Assembly: GCA_963809765.1 (NCBI GenBank)
Contig: CAWEKT010000001.1
Location: 1,054,001 to 1,118,000 of the forward strand
Length of the DNA: 64,000 nt
Reading direction: 5' to 3'
DNA from: JACVRM01 sp963809765
Lineage (GTDB): Bacteria > Actinomycetota > Thermoleophilia > Gaiellales > Gaiellaceae
Both the position numbers and the translations under genes were made by a program. The notes below the pieces were generated by a model. The model was not told the origin of the DNA. It searched no databases and saw only the letters and a list, made by a program, of their open reading frames with translations. Positions 41,504 to 55,174 of this stretch are shown in pieces. Each line of letters opens with the position of its first letter. Position 1 is the stretch's first letter.

Positions 41504-42660
41504 ATGAGCTCGCCTGCGGGAACGCACACGGCTGCGCCGCAGCAGACGTGGATTCCACTGTCGCGGCCATCGCTCGGCCCGGCCGAGGAGGAGGCCGTGC
41601 TGGACGTGCTCCGTTCCGGCCGGCTCTCGCTCGGGCCCGGCGATCGAGCAGTTCGAGGACCAGTTCGCGAAGCGGGTCGGCGCGCCGTTCGCGGCCGCCG
41701 TCTCCAGCGGCACCGCCGGCCTCCACCTGCTGGCGCACGCCGCGGGCCTGCAGGCAGGAGACGAGGTCATCACCTCGCCGATCTCGTTCGTGGCCACGGC
41801 GAACTGCTTCATCTACGAGGGCGCGGTGCCGGTCTTCGTCGACGTCGACGAACGGACGCTGAACCTCGACCCGGCGGCGGTGGAGGCAGCCCTGACGGAG
41901 CGCACCCGAGCGATCGTCGCCGTCGACATGTTCGGCTACCCCTGCGAGCTCGACCCGCTTCGTGACCTCTGCGAGCAGCACGGTCTGACGCTGATCCAGG
42001 ACGCGTGCGAGGCGCTCGGCGCCGAGTACAAGGGCGTGCCCGTCGGGAGCCACGGCCCTGCGGCCGTGTTCGCCTTCTACCCGAACAAGCAGATGACGAC
42101 GGGTGAGGGCGGCATCATCACGACGCACTCGGAGGAGCTGTGGCAGCTGCTCAAGAGCCTGCGGAACCACGGCCGCTCCTACGACGCGCGCTGGTTCAAC
42201 CACGTGCGCCTGGGCTTCAACTACCGGCTGACCGACCTGCAGGCGGCGCTCGGGCTCGCGCAGCTCGAGCGGCTGGACGAGATCCTGGCTCGCCGGCGGG
42301 AAGCGGCCGACCGCTACGCCGCGCTGCTCGCCGAGGTCGAGGGCGTCGAGCTGCTTGCGTCCGACGATGCCGAGCACGTGCGCTCGTGGTTCGTGTTCGT
42401 GGTCAAGCTCGACCGTGGCCTCGACCGGGACGCCGTGACGGCGAGCCTCGCCGGCGGCCGGCATCGAGGCGGGCCACTACGTGCCCTGCGTGCACCTGCA
42501 GCCGTACCTGCGCGAGCGCTACGGCTTCGCCGAAGGGCTCTGCCCGGTCGCCGAGGACGTCGCCCGCCGCACGCTCGCGCTGCCGTTCTACACCGACATC
42601 GAGCCCGCGGATCAGGAACGGGTCGTCGATGCGTTGCGAGAGGCGGTCGGCCGAGTCTGA
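41504..42660 (+). CDS. DegT/DnrJ/EryC1/StrS sugar aminotransferase family protein, two frameshifts
   Basis: From ATG 41504: WIPLSRPSLGPAEEEAVLDV, LRSGRLSLGP. Extra bases near 41640 and 42457 break the frame; the three parts join into about 384 residues. The family marks are AKRVGAPFAAAVSSGTAGLH, VITSPISFVATANCFIYEGA, LIQDACEALGAEYKGVPVGS, the PLP lysine in FAFYPNKQMTTGEGGIITTH, and NYRLTDLQAALGLAQLERLD. The end reads GHYVPCVHLQPYLRERYGFA. Members aminate nucleotide-linked keto sugars for surface glycans or antibiotics. No other sugar-nucleotide gene is adjacent. Confidence 0.9.
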
Positions 42661-42696
42661 GGTGTGCCCGCGTGCCCGCCCGGGTAGCGGGGGAGC

Positions 42697-42864
42697 ATGC
42701 GCCTCGGCCTCGTTGGCATCGTCTACCTCGTCGTCGGCCTGATCGTGGCGGCCAACGACAACTACCTGCGCCGGCTCGAGACCGCGGAGGCTGTGCTCTC
42801 CGGGCTGCTGGCGATCGTGCTCTGGCCGCTGGTGCTGCTCGGCGTCGACCTGCACGTCAACTAG
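42697..42864 (+). CDS. small two-helix membrane protein, 55 aa
   Basis: ATG 42697 has gggggag a few bases upstream. The protein is two hydrophobic helices around a charged loop: LGLVGIVYLVVGLIVAANDN, then YLRRLETAEAVLSG, then LLAIVLWPLVLLGVDLHVN, ending at TAG 42864. Small proteins of this shape are common in actinobacterial genomes with no assigned role. Confidence 0.65.
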   Translation: MRLGLVGIVYLVVGLIVAANDNYLRRLETAEAVLSGLLAIVLWPLVLLGVDLHVN

Positions 42865-42900
42865 CCCGCTCGCATCGACCGGGCGCGCGATAATCACTCC

Positions 42901-43254
42901 ATGGCCGAAGGTGCCCCCAAGATGGTCTTCCTCGGCTTCGGGAAGTACGCGCGGGCGGACAAGATCTACGCGCTCGATCCGCTGCGCGGCGACGAGCGGG
43001 GCGGCGGCAGCCGCACGCGGGTCTGGGTGGAGGGCCTGGCCGAGCCGATCGTCGCAAGCCGCACCGAGCGCAGCATCCTGGCGGCGATGGGCGTGAGCGA
43101 CGAGCGGGCGTCCGAGCTCCTCGACGAGGCGCTCGCGCTTGCGGAGCGCATCGTGCAGGACGCCGACCGCGGACGGGTCGACCTGCCCGACCTGTCGAAA
43201 CGCGCCCGGCACCTCCTCGAGTCGACGACGGCGTCGGCCGAGCAGCTGTTCTGA
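42901..43254 (+). CDS. RemA-like (DUF370) protein
   Basis: A 117-residue protein. Residues 7-60 (KMVFLGFGKYARADKIYALD, PLRGDERGGGSRTRVWVEGL, AEPIVASRTERSILAAMG) follow the plan of RemA/DUF370: a short beta start with G-N/K-x-V-xADxIxAI, a turn with basic residues, then a strand and the S-xxT-xxI. A helical C-terminal extension (SELLDEALALAERIVQDADR) is not part of RemA. In Bacillus RemA is a DNA-binding regulator of matrix and osmoprotection genes. GATAAT is 6 nt before ATG 42901, indicating a leaderless mRNA. Assignment moderate. Confidence 0.5.
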   Translation: MAEGAPKMVFLGFGKYARADKIYALDPLRGDERGGGSRTRVWVEGLAEPIVASRTERSILAAMGVSDERASELLDEALALAERIVQDADRGRVDLPDLSKRARHLLESTTASAEQLF

Positions 43255-43319
43255 GCTGACCGCGCTCGCCGGCTGCCAGGCCGGTACCCGAGTAGAGACG
43301 GTCGTTAGCGTCCCGCGCC

Positions 43320-44599
43320 GTGAGCGAGCCACCCGTCGAACCCGAGCGCTCAGCGCCGCGCGGCGTGCTCCGCCGGATCGCGGTCGACCTGACGCCGCTT
43401 CGCATCTCGCGAGACTTCAGGCGGCTCTGGTTCGGCACCGGCATCTCGGCCATCGGCAGCGGCATCACGACGGTGGCGATCCCGTTCCAGGTCTATGAGC
43501 TGACCGGCTCGACGTTCGTGGTCGGCATGCTCGGCCTGGCGGCGCTCATCCCACTGCTGACCGTCCCGCTTTACGGTGGCGCGGTCGCGGACGCTGTCGA
43601 TCGCCGCCGGCTCCTGCTCCTGTCCGACGTCGCGCTCGCGCTCGTGACCGGCGCGCTGATCGCGAACGCGATGCTGGACGAGCCGTCGGTGCCGTTCCTG
43701 TTCGTGGCCGAGGTGCTCTCGGTCGCCGCGTACGGTTTCCAGCGGCCGGCAAGGAACGCGCTGACCGCCAGGCTCGTCCCGATCGAGCAGTTGCCCGCAG
43801 CGATCGCCGTCGAGGACGTCGTGTCCAACCTTGCCCGCGCTGCAGGCCCCGCTGCCGCCGGCCTCCTGATCGCCTTCCTCGGGCTGCCGGGTGCGTACAC
43901 GATCGACCTGCTGACGTTCGCCGCATCGCTCGTCGCCATCTGGCTGCTGCCGTCGATGCCCGCATCGCCGGGCGCCGATCGGCCGGGCCTGCGCTCCGTG
44001 CTCGACGGGTTGCGCTATGCGCAAGTCGAAGAAGGAGCTGCTGGGGATCTTCCTCATCGACTCGAACGCGATGATCTTCGGCATGCCGAGCGCCCTCTTC
44101 CCCGCCATGGGCGACGAGCTCGGGGGCGGAGCGACGACGGTCGGTCTGCTCTACGCCGCTCCTTCGGCCGGTGCGCTGGTGGCGTCCGTCTCCTCGGGCT
44201 GGGTCGGCCACGTTCGCCGCCAGGGGCTGGGCGTCTGTGTGGCAGCGGGTCTCTGGGGCGTCGCGATCGTCTTCTTCGGGCTCGCCGAAGCCGTCTGGCT
44301 GGCGCTGCTCTGCCTGGCGGCTGCGGGGGCGGCCGACTTCGTGAGCGCGGTCCTGCGATCGACGATCATGCTGTCGGTCACTCCGGACCACCTGCGCGGG
44401 CGGCTCTCTGGCATCGAGCTCGCGCAGGTCGCGGGCGCCCCGCAGATCGGCAACATCGAGGCCGGCGCCGTCGCCGCCCTGACGAGCGTCCGCTTCTCGA
44501 TCGTCTCGGGCGGCTTCCTCTGCGTCGCCGGGACCGTCGTCATCGCTGCGCTCGTGCCGTCGCTGGTCAAGTACGACGCGCGCAGGCGGCGCGGAGTGA
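43320..44599 (+). CDS. MFS transporter (enterobactin-exporter-like), frameshifted
   Basis: GTG 43320 opens a 12-helix permease of about 420 residues: ISRDFRRLWFGTGISAIGSG, ITTVAIPFQVYELTGSTFVV, then the motif A-like GGAVADAVDRRRLLLLSDVA and RPARNALTARLVPIEQLPAA. One extra base near 44020 splits it before KSKKELLGIFLIDSNAMIFG. The second half has VTPDHLRGRLSGIELAQVAG. This arrangement fits the EntS/MFS_3 group, which exports siderophores or drugs. The frame continues without a stop into the glycosylase gene; a further extra base near 44580 would restore TGA 44597-44599 overlapping GTG 44596. Confidence 0.85.
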
Positions 44600-45166
44600 C
44601 CCTCGGCCGGGACTTCTTCGCCCGCTCCGTCCACGACGTCGCGCCGGAGCTGATCGGCGCGACGCTGCTCGTCGACGGCGTCGGCGGCACGATCGTCGAG
44701 GTCGAGGCGTACGACCACGAGGACCCCGCGGCGCACGGCTACCGCGGCCAGACCGAACGGAACGCGTCCATGTTCGGCCCGCCCGGCCACGCGTACGTGT
44801 ACCGCTCCTACGGCATCCACTGGTGCCTGAACCTCGTCTGCGAGGCGCAGGGCGTCGCGGCGGCCGTACTCGTGCGCGCCCTCGAGCCGACGAGTGGTGT
44901 GGAGGCGATGCGCGAGCCGTCGCGGCGTCGACGACGAGCGTCTCCTCTGCGCAGGCCCGGGGCGGCTCTGCCAGGCACTCGCCGTCACGAGGGAGCACGA
45001 CGGCCTGGCGCTCGACGGGCCCCCGTTCGAGCTGCTCGCCCCCAGCGGACCGGTGGACGTCGAGCGGGCGACGCGGATCGGGCTTACGAAGGCGGCCGAC
45101 CGGCCCTGGCGCTACGGCCTGGCGGGCTCGAAGTTCGTCAGTCGCCCGCTCAGCCGGCGCCCGTGA
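44596..45166 (+). CDS. DNA-3-methyladenine glycosylase (AAG/MPG family), frameshifted
   Basis: Base-excision enzyme removing alkylated purines. From GTG 44596: TLGRDFFARSVHDVAPELIG, then GTIVEVEAYDHEDPAAHGYR with the catalytic Glu, and RNASMFGPPGHAYVYRSYGI with the intercalating Tyr region, then HWCLNLVC. An extra base near 44912 interrupts VEAMRERRGVDDERLLCAGP. The rest (GRLCQALAVTREHDGLALDG, RIGLTKAADRPWRYGLAGSK) completes the family pattern and stops at 45166. About 189 residues, normal length. Confidence 0.88.
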
Positions 45167-45170
45167 TTCC

Positions 45171-47624
45171 CTACCGCCGTCTGACGCGGACGACGAGGCG
45201 GACGGTCGTCCCGGCCTTCGCGGCCGTCCCGGCGGCCGGCCGCTGGCGCACGACCCGCGCGGCCGGCGGTGCTTCGGCGGGCTGAACCCGGGCCTGGAGG
45301 TCGGCGCGTGCGAGCTTCGGGAGGGCGCGGCCGAGCGGCAGCCCGACCAGCTGCGGCACCACGCGGCCGAGCGACTTGGCGGCCACGAGCGTGACCCGCT
45401 GGCCGGCCACCAGCCGCCGTCCCGCCGTGGGGCGCTGCTCGAGGACGACCCCGACTCGCTGGCCGGTCACTGCCCGCTTGTAGACGACGAGCGGCTCGAG
45501 CGAGCGGTCGCTCACCACGCGCCGCGCGGCGCCGACCGTCAAGCCCACGACACGGGGCAGCTGGATCTCGCCGGCGCGGCAGTTGGCAGTGCGGTCGGGG
45601 CCGCCTTCGCTGAAGACGACGACCTGGAAGGCGTTGCGGCAGACGCCATTGTCGAGCTGCAATCGCCCGTCGCGCATGACGACGTAGCGCGGAGACGAAT
45701 AGAGCGCGGGCGGCGGGTCGAAGGAGGCCGGCTCCGCCCGCAGGTGGGTGAGCGCGCGCTTGGCGAAGGTCTTCCAGATGAGGGCGGGATAGGTGCCGCC
45801 GGCAACCTCGCCGCCGTCGTACTCGGTCAGCATCGGGCGGAGCTGGTCCGGGTAGCCGACCCAGACGGCAACGGCCAGGCGCGGCGTGTAGCCGACGAAC
45901 CAGGCGTCCCCGTGGTTCTCGGTCGTCCCGGTCTTGCCGGCGACGGCGACGCCGGGAAGGGCCGCGCGCTTCCCGGTCCCGATCCGGACGACGGCCTGGA
46001 GGATGTCGTTCAGGACGGCGGTCTTCGACGGGTCGAGCACCTGCCGCCCGACCGGGCGGTTCGGATCTTTCATCCGCACTCTGCTGCCGTCCTGCTCGCC
46101 CACCCACCAGATGGCGCGTGGGCGGTTGCCGAACGCCGAGCCGTCGTAGCGCTTGCCGCCGGCGGCGAACGAGGAGAATGCGCGGGCCATCTCGAGCGGG
46201 TTCACAGCCTCGGTGCCGAGCCCGATCGAGAGGTACGGGTTGAGGTCGCTCCTGATGCCGAGCCGATGCGCCATGTCCGCGACCGCCGGTGGGCCGATCA
46301 GCCCGGTCAGCTGGGCGTACACCGAGTTGTCGGAGTGGATCGTCGCCGTGCGGAGGTCGGCATTGCCGAGGTAGCTGCTCTCGTAGTTCTCGACGTGCCA
46401 GACCCTGCCGTCGAACGGGATGTCGAGCTCCTCTGAGTCGAACCTGGTGCCCGGCGCGATCCCCTGGTCGAGCGCGGCGGCGAGGACGAACGGCTTGAAG
46501 GACGAGCCGGGCTGCCGCTCGCCCTGCACGGCGAGGTTGAACTGGCTCTCGCGGAAGCTCGAGCCGCCGACCATCGCCAGCACGTCGCCGTTGCGCGGGT
46601 CGATCGCGACGAGCGCCGCGGTCGGGCCCTTGGGGTCCGTCAGCCACTTCGCGATCGACCGGTGCGCGATGCGCTGGAGCTCGAGGTCGATGGTGGTGCG
46701 CACCTGCAGCCCGCCGCCGAAGACGACGGAGGTGCCGTACTTGTCCACGAGCTGCTGCTTGACGTAGTTGGCGAAGTACGGAGCCGGCCCCTGCGTGCCA
46801 GGCGGACGGACGTCCGCGGGCTTCGGCAAGCGCCGCTTCGTGGCATTCCGGAACTGCTTGGCCGTGATCGTGCCCTGCGCCAGCATCAGCCGCAGGACGA
46901 GGTTGCGCTGAAGCTTGGCGGTCTTCGGGTTCGTAACCGGGTCGAAGCGAGAGGGATCGCTCGGGATCGCGGCCAGCAGCGCCGCCTCGTGCAGAGCGAG
47001 CTTCTTCGCGGAGTGCTGGAAGTAGGTGCGCGCCCCCTGCTCGACCCCGTAGGCGCCGTTGCCGAAGTAGATCGTGTTCAGGTACTCGGTGAGGATCCGC
47101 TCCTTGCTCCAGCGCTGGTCGAGCTGGCGCGCGAGGATCGCCTCGCGCAGCTTCCTGGCGATCGAGCGCTCGTCGTCGACGTAGACGTTCTTGACGAACT
47201 GCTGCGTGATCGTCGAGCCGCCCTGGACGAACTCCTGGCTGCGCACGTCGGCCCAGAAGGCGCGCCCGATCGCGCGGAAGTCGACGCCCTCGTGCTCCCA
47301 GTAGCGGCGGTCCTCGACGGCGACGATCGCCTGCTTCATCATCGGCGCGATCTCTGCGGAGGCGACGATGACGCGGTTCTCCGAGCCGCGCAGGACTGCG
47401 AGGATCTTCTTGCCGTGGCGGTCCCAGATGTAGCCGTTGACCTCGCGCTCCTGTTGCCGTAGCGACTCGAGCTTCCACGTCTGGCTCGCGACCGCCGTGA
47501 TCACGCCGTAGGTGAAGGAGGCCGCGCCGAGCGCGAGCAGCACCAGCACGAGCGTGAACAGCCTCAGCTTGCGGATGCGCCGCTTGCGTCTGCGCGGCGC
47601 GGAAGAGCGTCGTCGGAGCCGCAC
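45171..47624 (-). CDS. class A penicillin-binding protein (PBP1A-type) with PASTA repeats
   Basis: An 817-residue bifunctional peptidoglycan synthase from GTG 47624. Basic cytoplasmic tail, one membrane helix (LFTLVLVLLALGAASFTYGV, about residues 22-42), then a GT51 domain with EDRRYWEHEGVDFRAIGRAF (Glu104), GGSTITQQFVKN and RKLREAILARQLDQRWSKER. The transpeptidase domain has SSFK (Ser374), SDN (431-433) and KTGTTE (564-566). Two C-terminal PASTA domains (about residues 690-817) begin near LPRVVGLTVGAARRVVSDRS and VVPQLVGLPLGRALPKLARA. All active-site motifs are intact. Divergent from tyrS with a 63-bp gap. Confidence 0.95.
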   Translation of the reverse strand: MRLRRRSSAPRRRKRRIRKLRLFTLVLVLLALGAASFTYGVITAVASQTWKLESLRQQEREVNGYIWDRHGKKILAVLRGSENRVIVASAEIAPMMKQAIVAVEDRRYWEHEGVDFRAIGRAFWADVRSQEFVQGGSTITQQFVKNVYVDDERSIARKLREAILARQLDQRWSKERILTEYLNTIYFGNGAYGVEQGARTYFQHSAKKLALHEAALLAAIPSDPSRFDPVTNPKTAKLQRNLVLRLMLAQGTITAKQFRNATKRRLPKPADVRPPGTQGPAPYFANYVKQQLVDKYGTSVVFGGGLQVRTTIDLELQRIAHRSIAKWLTDPKGPTAALVAIDPRNGDVLAMVGGSSFRESQFNLAVQGERQPGSSFKPFVLAAALDQGIAPGTRFDSEELDIPFDGRVWHVENYESSYLGNADLRTATIHSDNSVYAQLTGLIGPPAVADMAHRLGIRSDLNPYLSIGLGTEAVNPLEMARAFSSFAAGGKRYDGSAFGNRPRAIWWVGEQDGSRVRMKDPNRPVGRQVLDPSKTAVLNDILQAVVRIGTGKRAALPGVAVAGKTGTTENHGDAWFVGYTPRLAVAVWVGYPDQLRPMLTEYDGGEVAGGTYPALIWKTFAKRALTHLRAEPASFDPPPALYSSPRYVVMRDGRLQLDNGVCRNAFQVVVFSEGGPDRTANCRAGEIQLPRVVGLTVGAARRVVSDRSLEPLVVYKRAVTGQRVGVVLEQRPTAGRRLVAGQRVTLVAAKSLGRVVPQLVGLPLGRALPKLARADLQARVQPAEAPPAARVVRQRPAAGTAAKAGTTVRLVVRVRRR

Positions 47625-47687
47625 GAGGCCCGATGGTAGTGGGACGCCGGGCCGACATGGCCGGGAACACGGCTACGATCGCTGGCC

Positions 47688-48845
47688 GTGGCGGCCACCG
47701 ACGTGCTCGAGCGCCTGACGCGGAACGCCGTCCACCTCCTGCCCGACGGCGGCCTGGAGGCGAAGCTGCGGCTCGGACGGCCCCTGCGCGTCAAGTTCGG
47801 TATCGACGTCACCTCACCCGACATCCACGTCGGCCGCGCCGTCCCGCTCCAGCGCATGCGGGCCTTCCAGGACGAGGGCCACGTCGGCGTCCTGATCGTC
47901 GGGGACTACACGACACGCATCGGCGATCCCTCGGGGCGCTCGAGCGAGCGCCCGGTGCTCTCGGATGCAGAGATCGACGAGAACGCGCGCACCTACCTCG
48001 AGCAGGCCATGATCGTGCTCGATCCCGAGCGTACGGAGGTGCGCTACAACGGCGAATGGCTGGCGGGCCTCGGCTACGCCGACATCGTCCGCCTGGCGCG
48101 CGAGCTCACCGTCGCCCGGCTGCTCGAGCGCGACGACTTCGCCAACCGCTACGCCGCCGGCGAGCCGATCTCGGTCTCCGAGCTGCTCTACCCGCTGATG
48201 CAGGCGTATGACTCGGTCGCGATCGAGGCCGACGTCGAGCTCGGCGGCACCGACCAGCTCTACAACCTGCTGGCCGGGCGCGAGATCATGGGCGCGTACG
48301 GGCTCGAGCCGCAGGTCGTGCTGACGACGCCGCTCCTGCTCTCCTGGGACGGGGAGAAGATGTCGAGCTCGGTCGGCAACAACATCCCGCTGACCATGGC
48401 GCCGGAGGAGCAGTTCGGCCGCACCATGCGGATCTCCGACGAGCAGCTGCCGCAGTGGTACGAGCTGGTGCTCGAGAGCAAGCCCCCGGCCGGCGACCCG
48501 CTCGAGGCGAAGCTGGCGCTCGCGCGCTGGATCGTCGAGCGCTCGCACGGCGAGGAGGCGGCCGCCGCTGCCGAGGCGCACTTCACGCGCGTCGTCCGAC
48601 AGGGCCAGGCACCGGAGGACGTCCCGGAGCTGCCGCTACCCGCTGGCGACCCCGTCCACCTGCCCGCGTTGCTGCACGGCGCCGGCATGGCCGAGTCGAC
48701 CAGCGCCGCGAGGCGTCTGATCGCCTCCGGGGCCGTTCGCATCGAGGGCGAGCCCGTCGCCGACCTGGACGTACCGCGGACGCGGCTCGAGGGTGCCCTC
48801 GTGCAGGCCGGAAAGCGCCGATTTGCGCGCTTTGTGGCACTCTGA
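47688..48845 (+). CDS. tyrS: tyrosyl-tRNA synthetase
   Basis: A 385-residue class I synthetase. FGIDVTSPDIHVGRAVPLQR carries the HIGH equivalent (His-Val-Gly, about residues 47-49), YPLMQAYDSVAIEADVELGG the tyrosine-binding site and GEKMSSSVGNNIPL the KMSKS loop (224-228). The C-terminal S4 RNA-binding domain starts around STSAARRLIASGAVRIEGEP. It looks closer to the TyrZ-like subgroup than to the E. coli type. TACGAT is 8 nt before GTG 47688 and there is no ribosome site. Confidence 0.95.
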   Translation: MAATDVLERLTRNAVHLLPDGGLEAKLRLGRPLRVKFGIDVTSPDIHVGRAVPLQRMRAFQDEGHVGVLIVGDYTTRIGDPSGRSSERPVLSDAEIDENARTYLEQAMIVLDPERTEVRYNGEWLAGLGYADIVRLARELTVARLLERDDFANRYAAGEPISVSELLYPLMQAYDSVAIEADVELGGTDQLYNLLAGREIMGAYGLEPQVVLTTPLLLSWDGEKMSSSVGNNIPLTMAPEEQFGRTMRISDEQLPQWYELVLESKPPAGDPLEAKLALARWIVERSHGEEAAAAAEAHFTRVVRQGQAPEDVPELPLPAGDPVHLPALLHGAGMAESTSAARRLIASGAVRIEGEPVADLDVPRTRLEGALVQAGKRRFARFVAL

Positions 48846-48888
48846 GGGGGTCACACCAGGAGGGCGGCCGGGGGTCGTTCCCGCAACT

Positions 48889-48916
48889 TGACACACCCCT
48901 TCGTGCTGCTACTATT
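48889..48916 (+). promoter_or_regulatory. rRNA operon promoter
   Basis: TTGACA (48889-48894), a 16-bp spacer and TACTAT (48911-48916) form the closest match to the housekeeping consensus in the window. Transcription should start near 48923, about 310 bp before the 16S gene. Confidence 0.75.
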
Positions 48917-48922
48917 CCCGGG

Positions 48923-49041
48923 CTGCCGACTCGGCGGCGCAAGACAGTCCCTGCAATCGACGAACGGAGACCCTCAGCAGAAGTTCGGATACGACCTGTT
49001 TCCGAGAATCTGGGGGGCCTCTGCGAGTCAGAGGCTTTTTT
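48923..49041 (+). ncRNA. candidate short RNA or attenuated rRNA leader
   Basis: The interval between the predicted start and a canonical terminator is about 119 nt. It can form tcgga/tccga (near 48983-49004) and pair ccctcag (48971-48977) with ctggggg (49010-49016), then the terminator stem. No open frame with coding character lies inside, and it matches no small-RNA family I know (SRP, 6S, tmRNA, T-box checked by eye). Confidence 0.35.
49017..49041 (+). terminator. intrinsic terminator inside the rRNA leader
   Basis: gcctctg (49017-49023), loop cgagt, cagaggc (49029-49035) and T6 (49036-49041). It lies downstream of the rRNA promoter and about 190 bp upstream of the 16S gene. Confidence 0.75.
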
Positions 49042-49067
49042 GCGCGGCCGGCCAGGACAGCGCGGTC

Positions 49068-49086
49068 TTTGAAAACTCAACAGCGT
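49068..49086 (+). promoter_or_regulatory. boxA-like antitermination region
   Basis: ctttgaaaactcaacagc resembles the leader segment found before 16S genes in many Gram-positive rRNA operons, which includes the Nus-factor boxA. A related ctgttgagttttgagag occurs in the 16S-23S spacer near 50898. Both are assigned by resemblance only. Confidence 0.4.
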
Positions 49087-49233
49087 GATACGTCGAGACC
49101 TCGGCTCGTGGGCGCGCATGCGCACACGGACGAGGCCTTAAATGAACCCGTCAGACCCTTCGGGGGCTGACTTTGAGTTCAAGCTCAACCAAAGAGATTG
49201 CAACGGGCCTCAAGGCCCAACGCAACTGATCTC

Positions 49234-50780
<1,547 letters not shown>

Positions 50781-51002
50781 CTAGGGATGCCGGAGCAATT
50801 ACTCCGGCGGGCGCTCGAACCGTTGATGATTCACGGCTTGCCGTGAGCCGTCCGGATCTCGAGCTCGCCTGGAATTACGTCGACCTCGGCGTCCACGCTG
50901 TTGAGTTTTGAGAGACCGCCTGCCGGCGGTCATTCTCATCTAGGCGGACGCGTGTCCGCGTGCACCTTGAAAACTCCATAGTGGCAACATGGTGTTCTTC
51001 AT
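50781..51002. other. 16S-23S internal transcribed spacer without tRNA genes
   Basis: The 222-bp spacer has no tRNA-Ile or tRNA-Ala cloverleaf. It contains a boxA-like ctgttgagttttgagag and stretches that could pair with flanks for RNase III processing. Confidence 0.75.
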
Positions 51003-53992
<2,990 letters not shown>

Positions 53993-54056
53993 CGAATACC
54001 ACTAGCCACTATGGAGTTTTGAGGGTGCGCGATACCGCGCAGAATGCCCGACAATT

Positions 54057-54173
<117 letters not shown>

Positions 54174-54180
54174 CTTTGAT

Positions 54181-54209
54181 ACGAAGGCCGCGGAAGCGGC
54201 CTTCGTCGT
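54181..54209 (+). terminator. rRNA operon terminator
   Basis: acgaaggccgc-ggaa-gcggccttcgt forms an 11-bp stem with a GGAA loop, followed by a short T-rich run (cgtttct). It lies 8 nt after 5S. Confidence 0.8.
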
Positions 54210-54299
54210 TTCTGCGCTCAGAGGCGCGCAGGGGGGCTTGGCGACGACGACTGAGCCGCGGAGCGGCGCACTCCTGCGACGAGCGACGTTCCGCGCCCC

Positions 54300-55079
54300 C
54301 TAGCAGGCGCGCAGCTTGGCGCAGGCGCGATCGATGCGAACGGCGAAGTTGATGTTCTCGCCGCCGCCCGCCAGCAGCACGCCGACGAGGCGGCCCTTGC
54401 GGTCGATCGCCGGGCCACCGGAGTTCCCCGGATTGGCAGCCGCGTCCGTCTGGATCATCCGCCGGGTGACCCGGCTGACGATCCCCGTCGTCACGGTGCC
54501 GCCGAGCCCGTAGGGGCTGCCGGCCAGGAGCAGGCGGTCGCCGACGCTCGGCGCCGCTGTGCGAGGCCGCTGCCAGAGGGGCGCCGCCCCTCGCGGCCGC
54601 CCTTCGACGAACACGAGGGCCAGGTCGTTCTTCGCGTCGCGGCGGACGATGTCTCCGTGCCACGAGCCGTTGCGCTGCTCGATCGTGACGGGGCCATCGT
54701 GGCCGCGGACGACGTGGTTGGCCGTGATCAGGTACGTCCCGCCGGCGTCACGCCAGGCCGCGAAGGCGGAGCCGAAGCTCGAGCCGGCCGTGATCGTGAA
54801 GACGCTGCGCTGCGCGCGCCGCGCGAGCGGGGTCACGCTGACCTCGCGCTCGGTCGTGCGCATGCGGCGTGCGAGCTGGAGGTTCGCGCCCTGGACATCC
54901 TTCAACTGGCGCTCGACCCGCTCGGCGTGGAGACGCGCGACGTCGGCCGCGTCGACCGCCCGCTGCTGCCGCGCGAGCGAGACGATGGCAACGCCGAGCG
55001 CCAACAGTGCGACAGCGAGGGCCGGCCAGGCGCTGAGGGCGCGCCTGGCGCGCACGGGACTGAACTCGTCGTAGCTCAC
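54300..55079 (-). CDS. membrane-anchored trypsin-like serine protease
   Basis: A 259-residue protein from GTG 55079. One helix near the N-terminus (WPALAVALLALGVAIVSLAR, about residues 18-37) and a coiled segment (ERVERQLKDVQGANLQLARR) precede an S1 protease domain. The triad lies in YLITANHVVRGH (His), RRDAKNDLALVFVEG (Asp) and AANPGNSGGPAIDRKGRLVG (Ser), the layout of HtrA/DegP-like proteases. No PDZ domain follows. The catalytic domain is probably extracytoplasmic and used in protein quality control or processing. Last gene of a minus-strand set. Confidence 0.85.
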   Translation of the reverse strand: MSYDEFSPVRARRALSAWPALAVALLALGVAIVSLARQQRAVDAADVARLHAERVERQLKDVQGANLQLARRMRTTEREVSVTPLARRAQRSVFTITAGSSFGSAFAAWRDAGGTYLITANHVVRGHDGPVTIEQRNGSWHGDIVRRDAKNDLALVFVEGRPRGAAPLWQRPRTAAPSVGDRLLLAGSPYGLGGTVTTGIVSRVTRRMIQTDAAANPGNSGGPAIDRKGRLVGVLLAGGGENINFAVRIDRACAKLRAC

Positions 55080-55174
55080 GCCGGTACCCGTCGCTCGTAT
55101 CGCCCCGGCCACAGCCGACGGGCATCCCTGGGACGAGGGACGGGCGGTCTGACCCTCGACCGGCCGGCCTCGTC

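Noticed and set aside
48888..49088. 66-aa frame across the rRNA leader as a leader peptide
   Set aside because: It spans the terminator and the boxA-like region, has no ribosome site and has non-coding composition.
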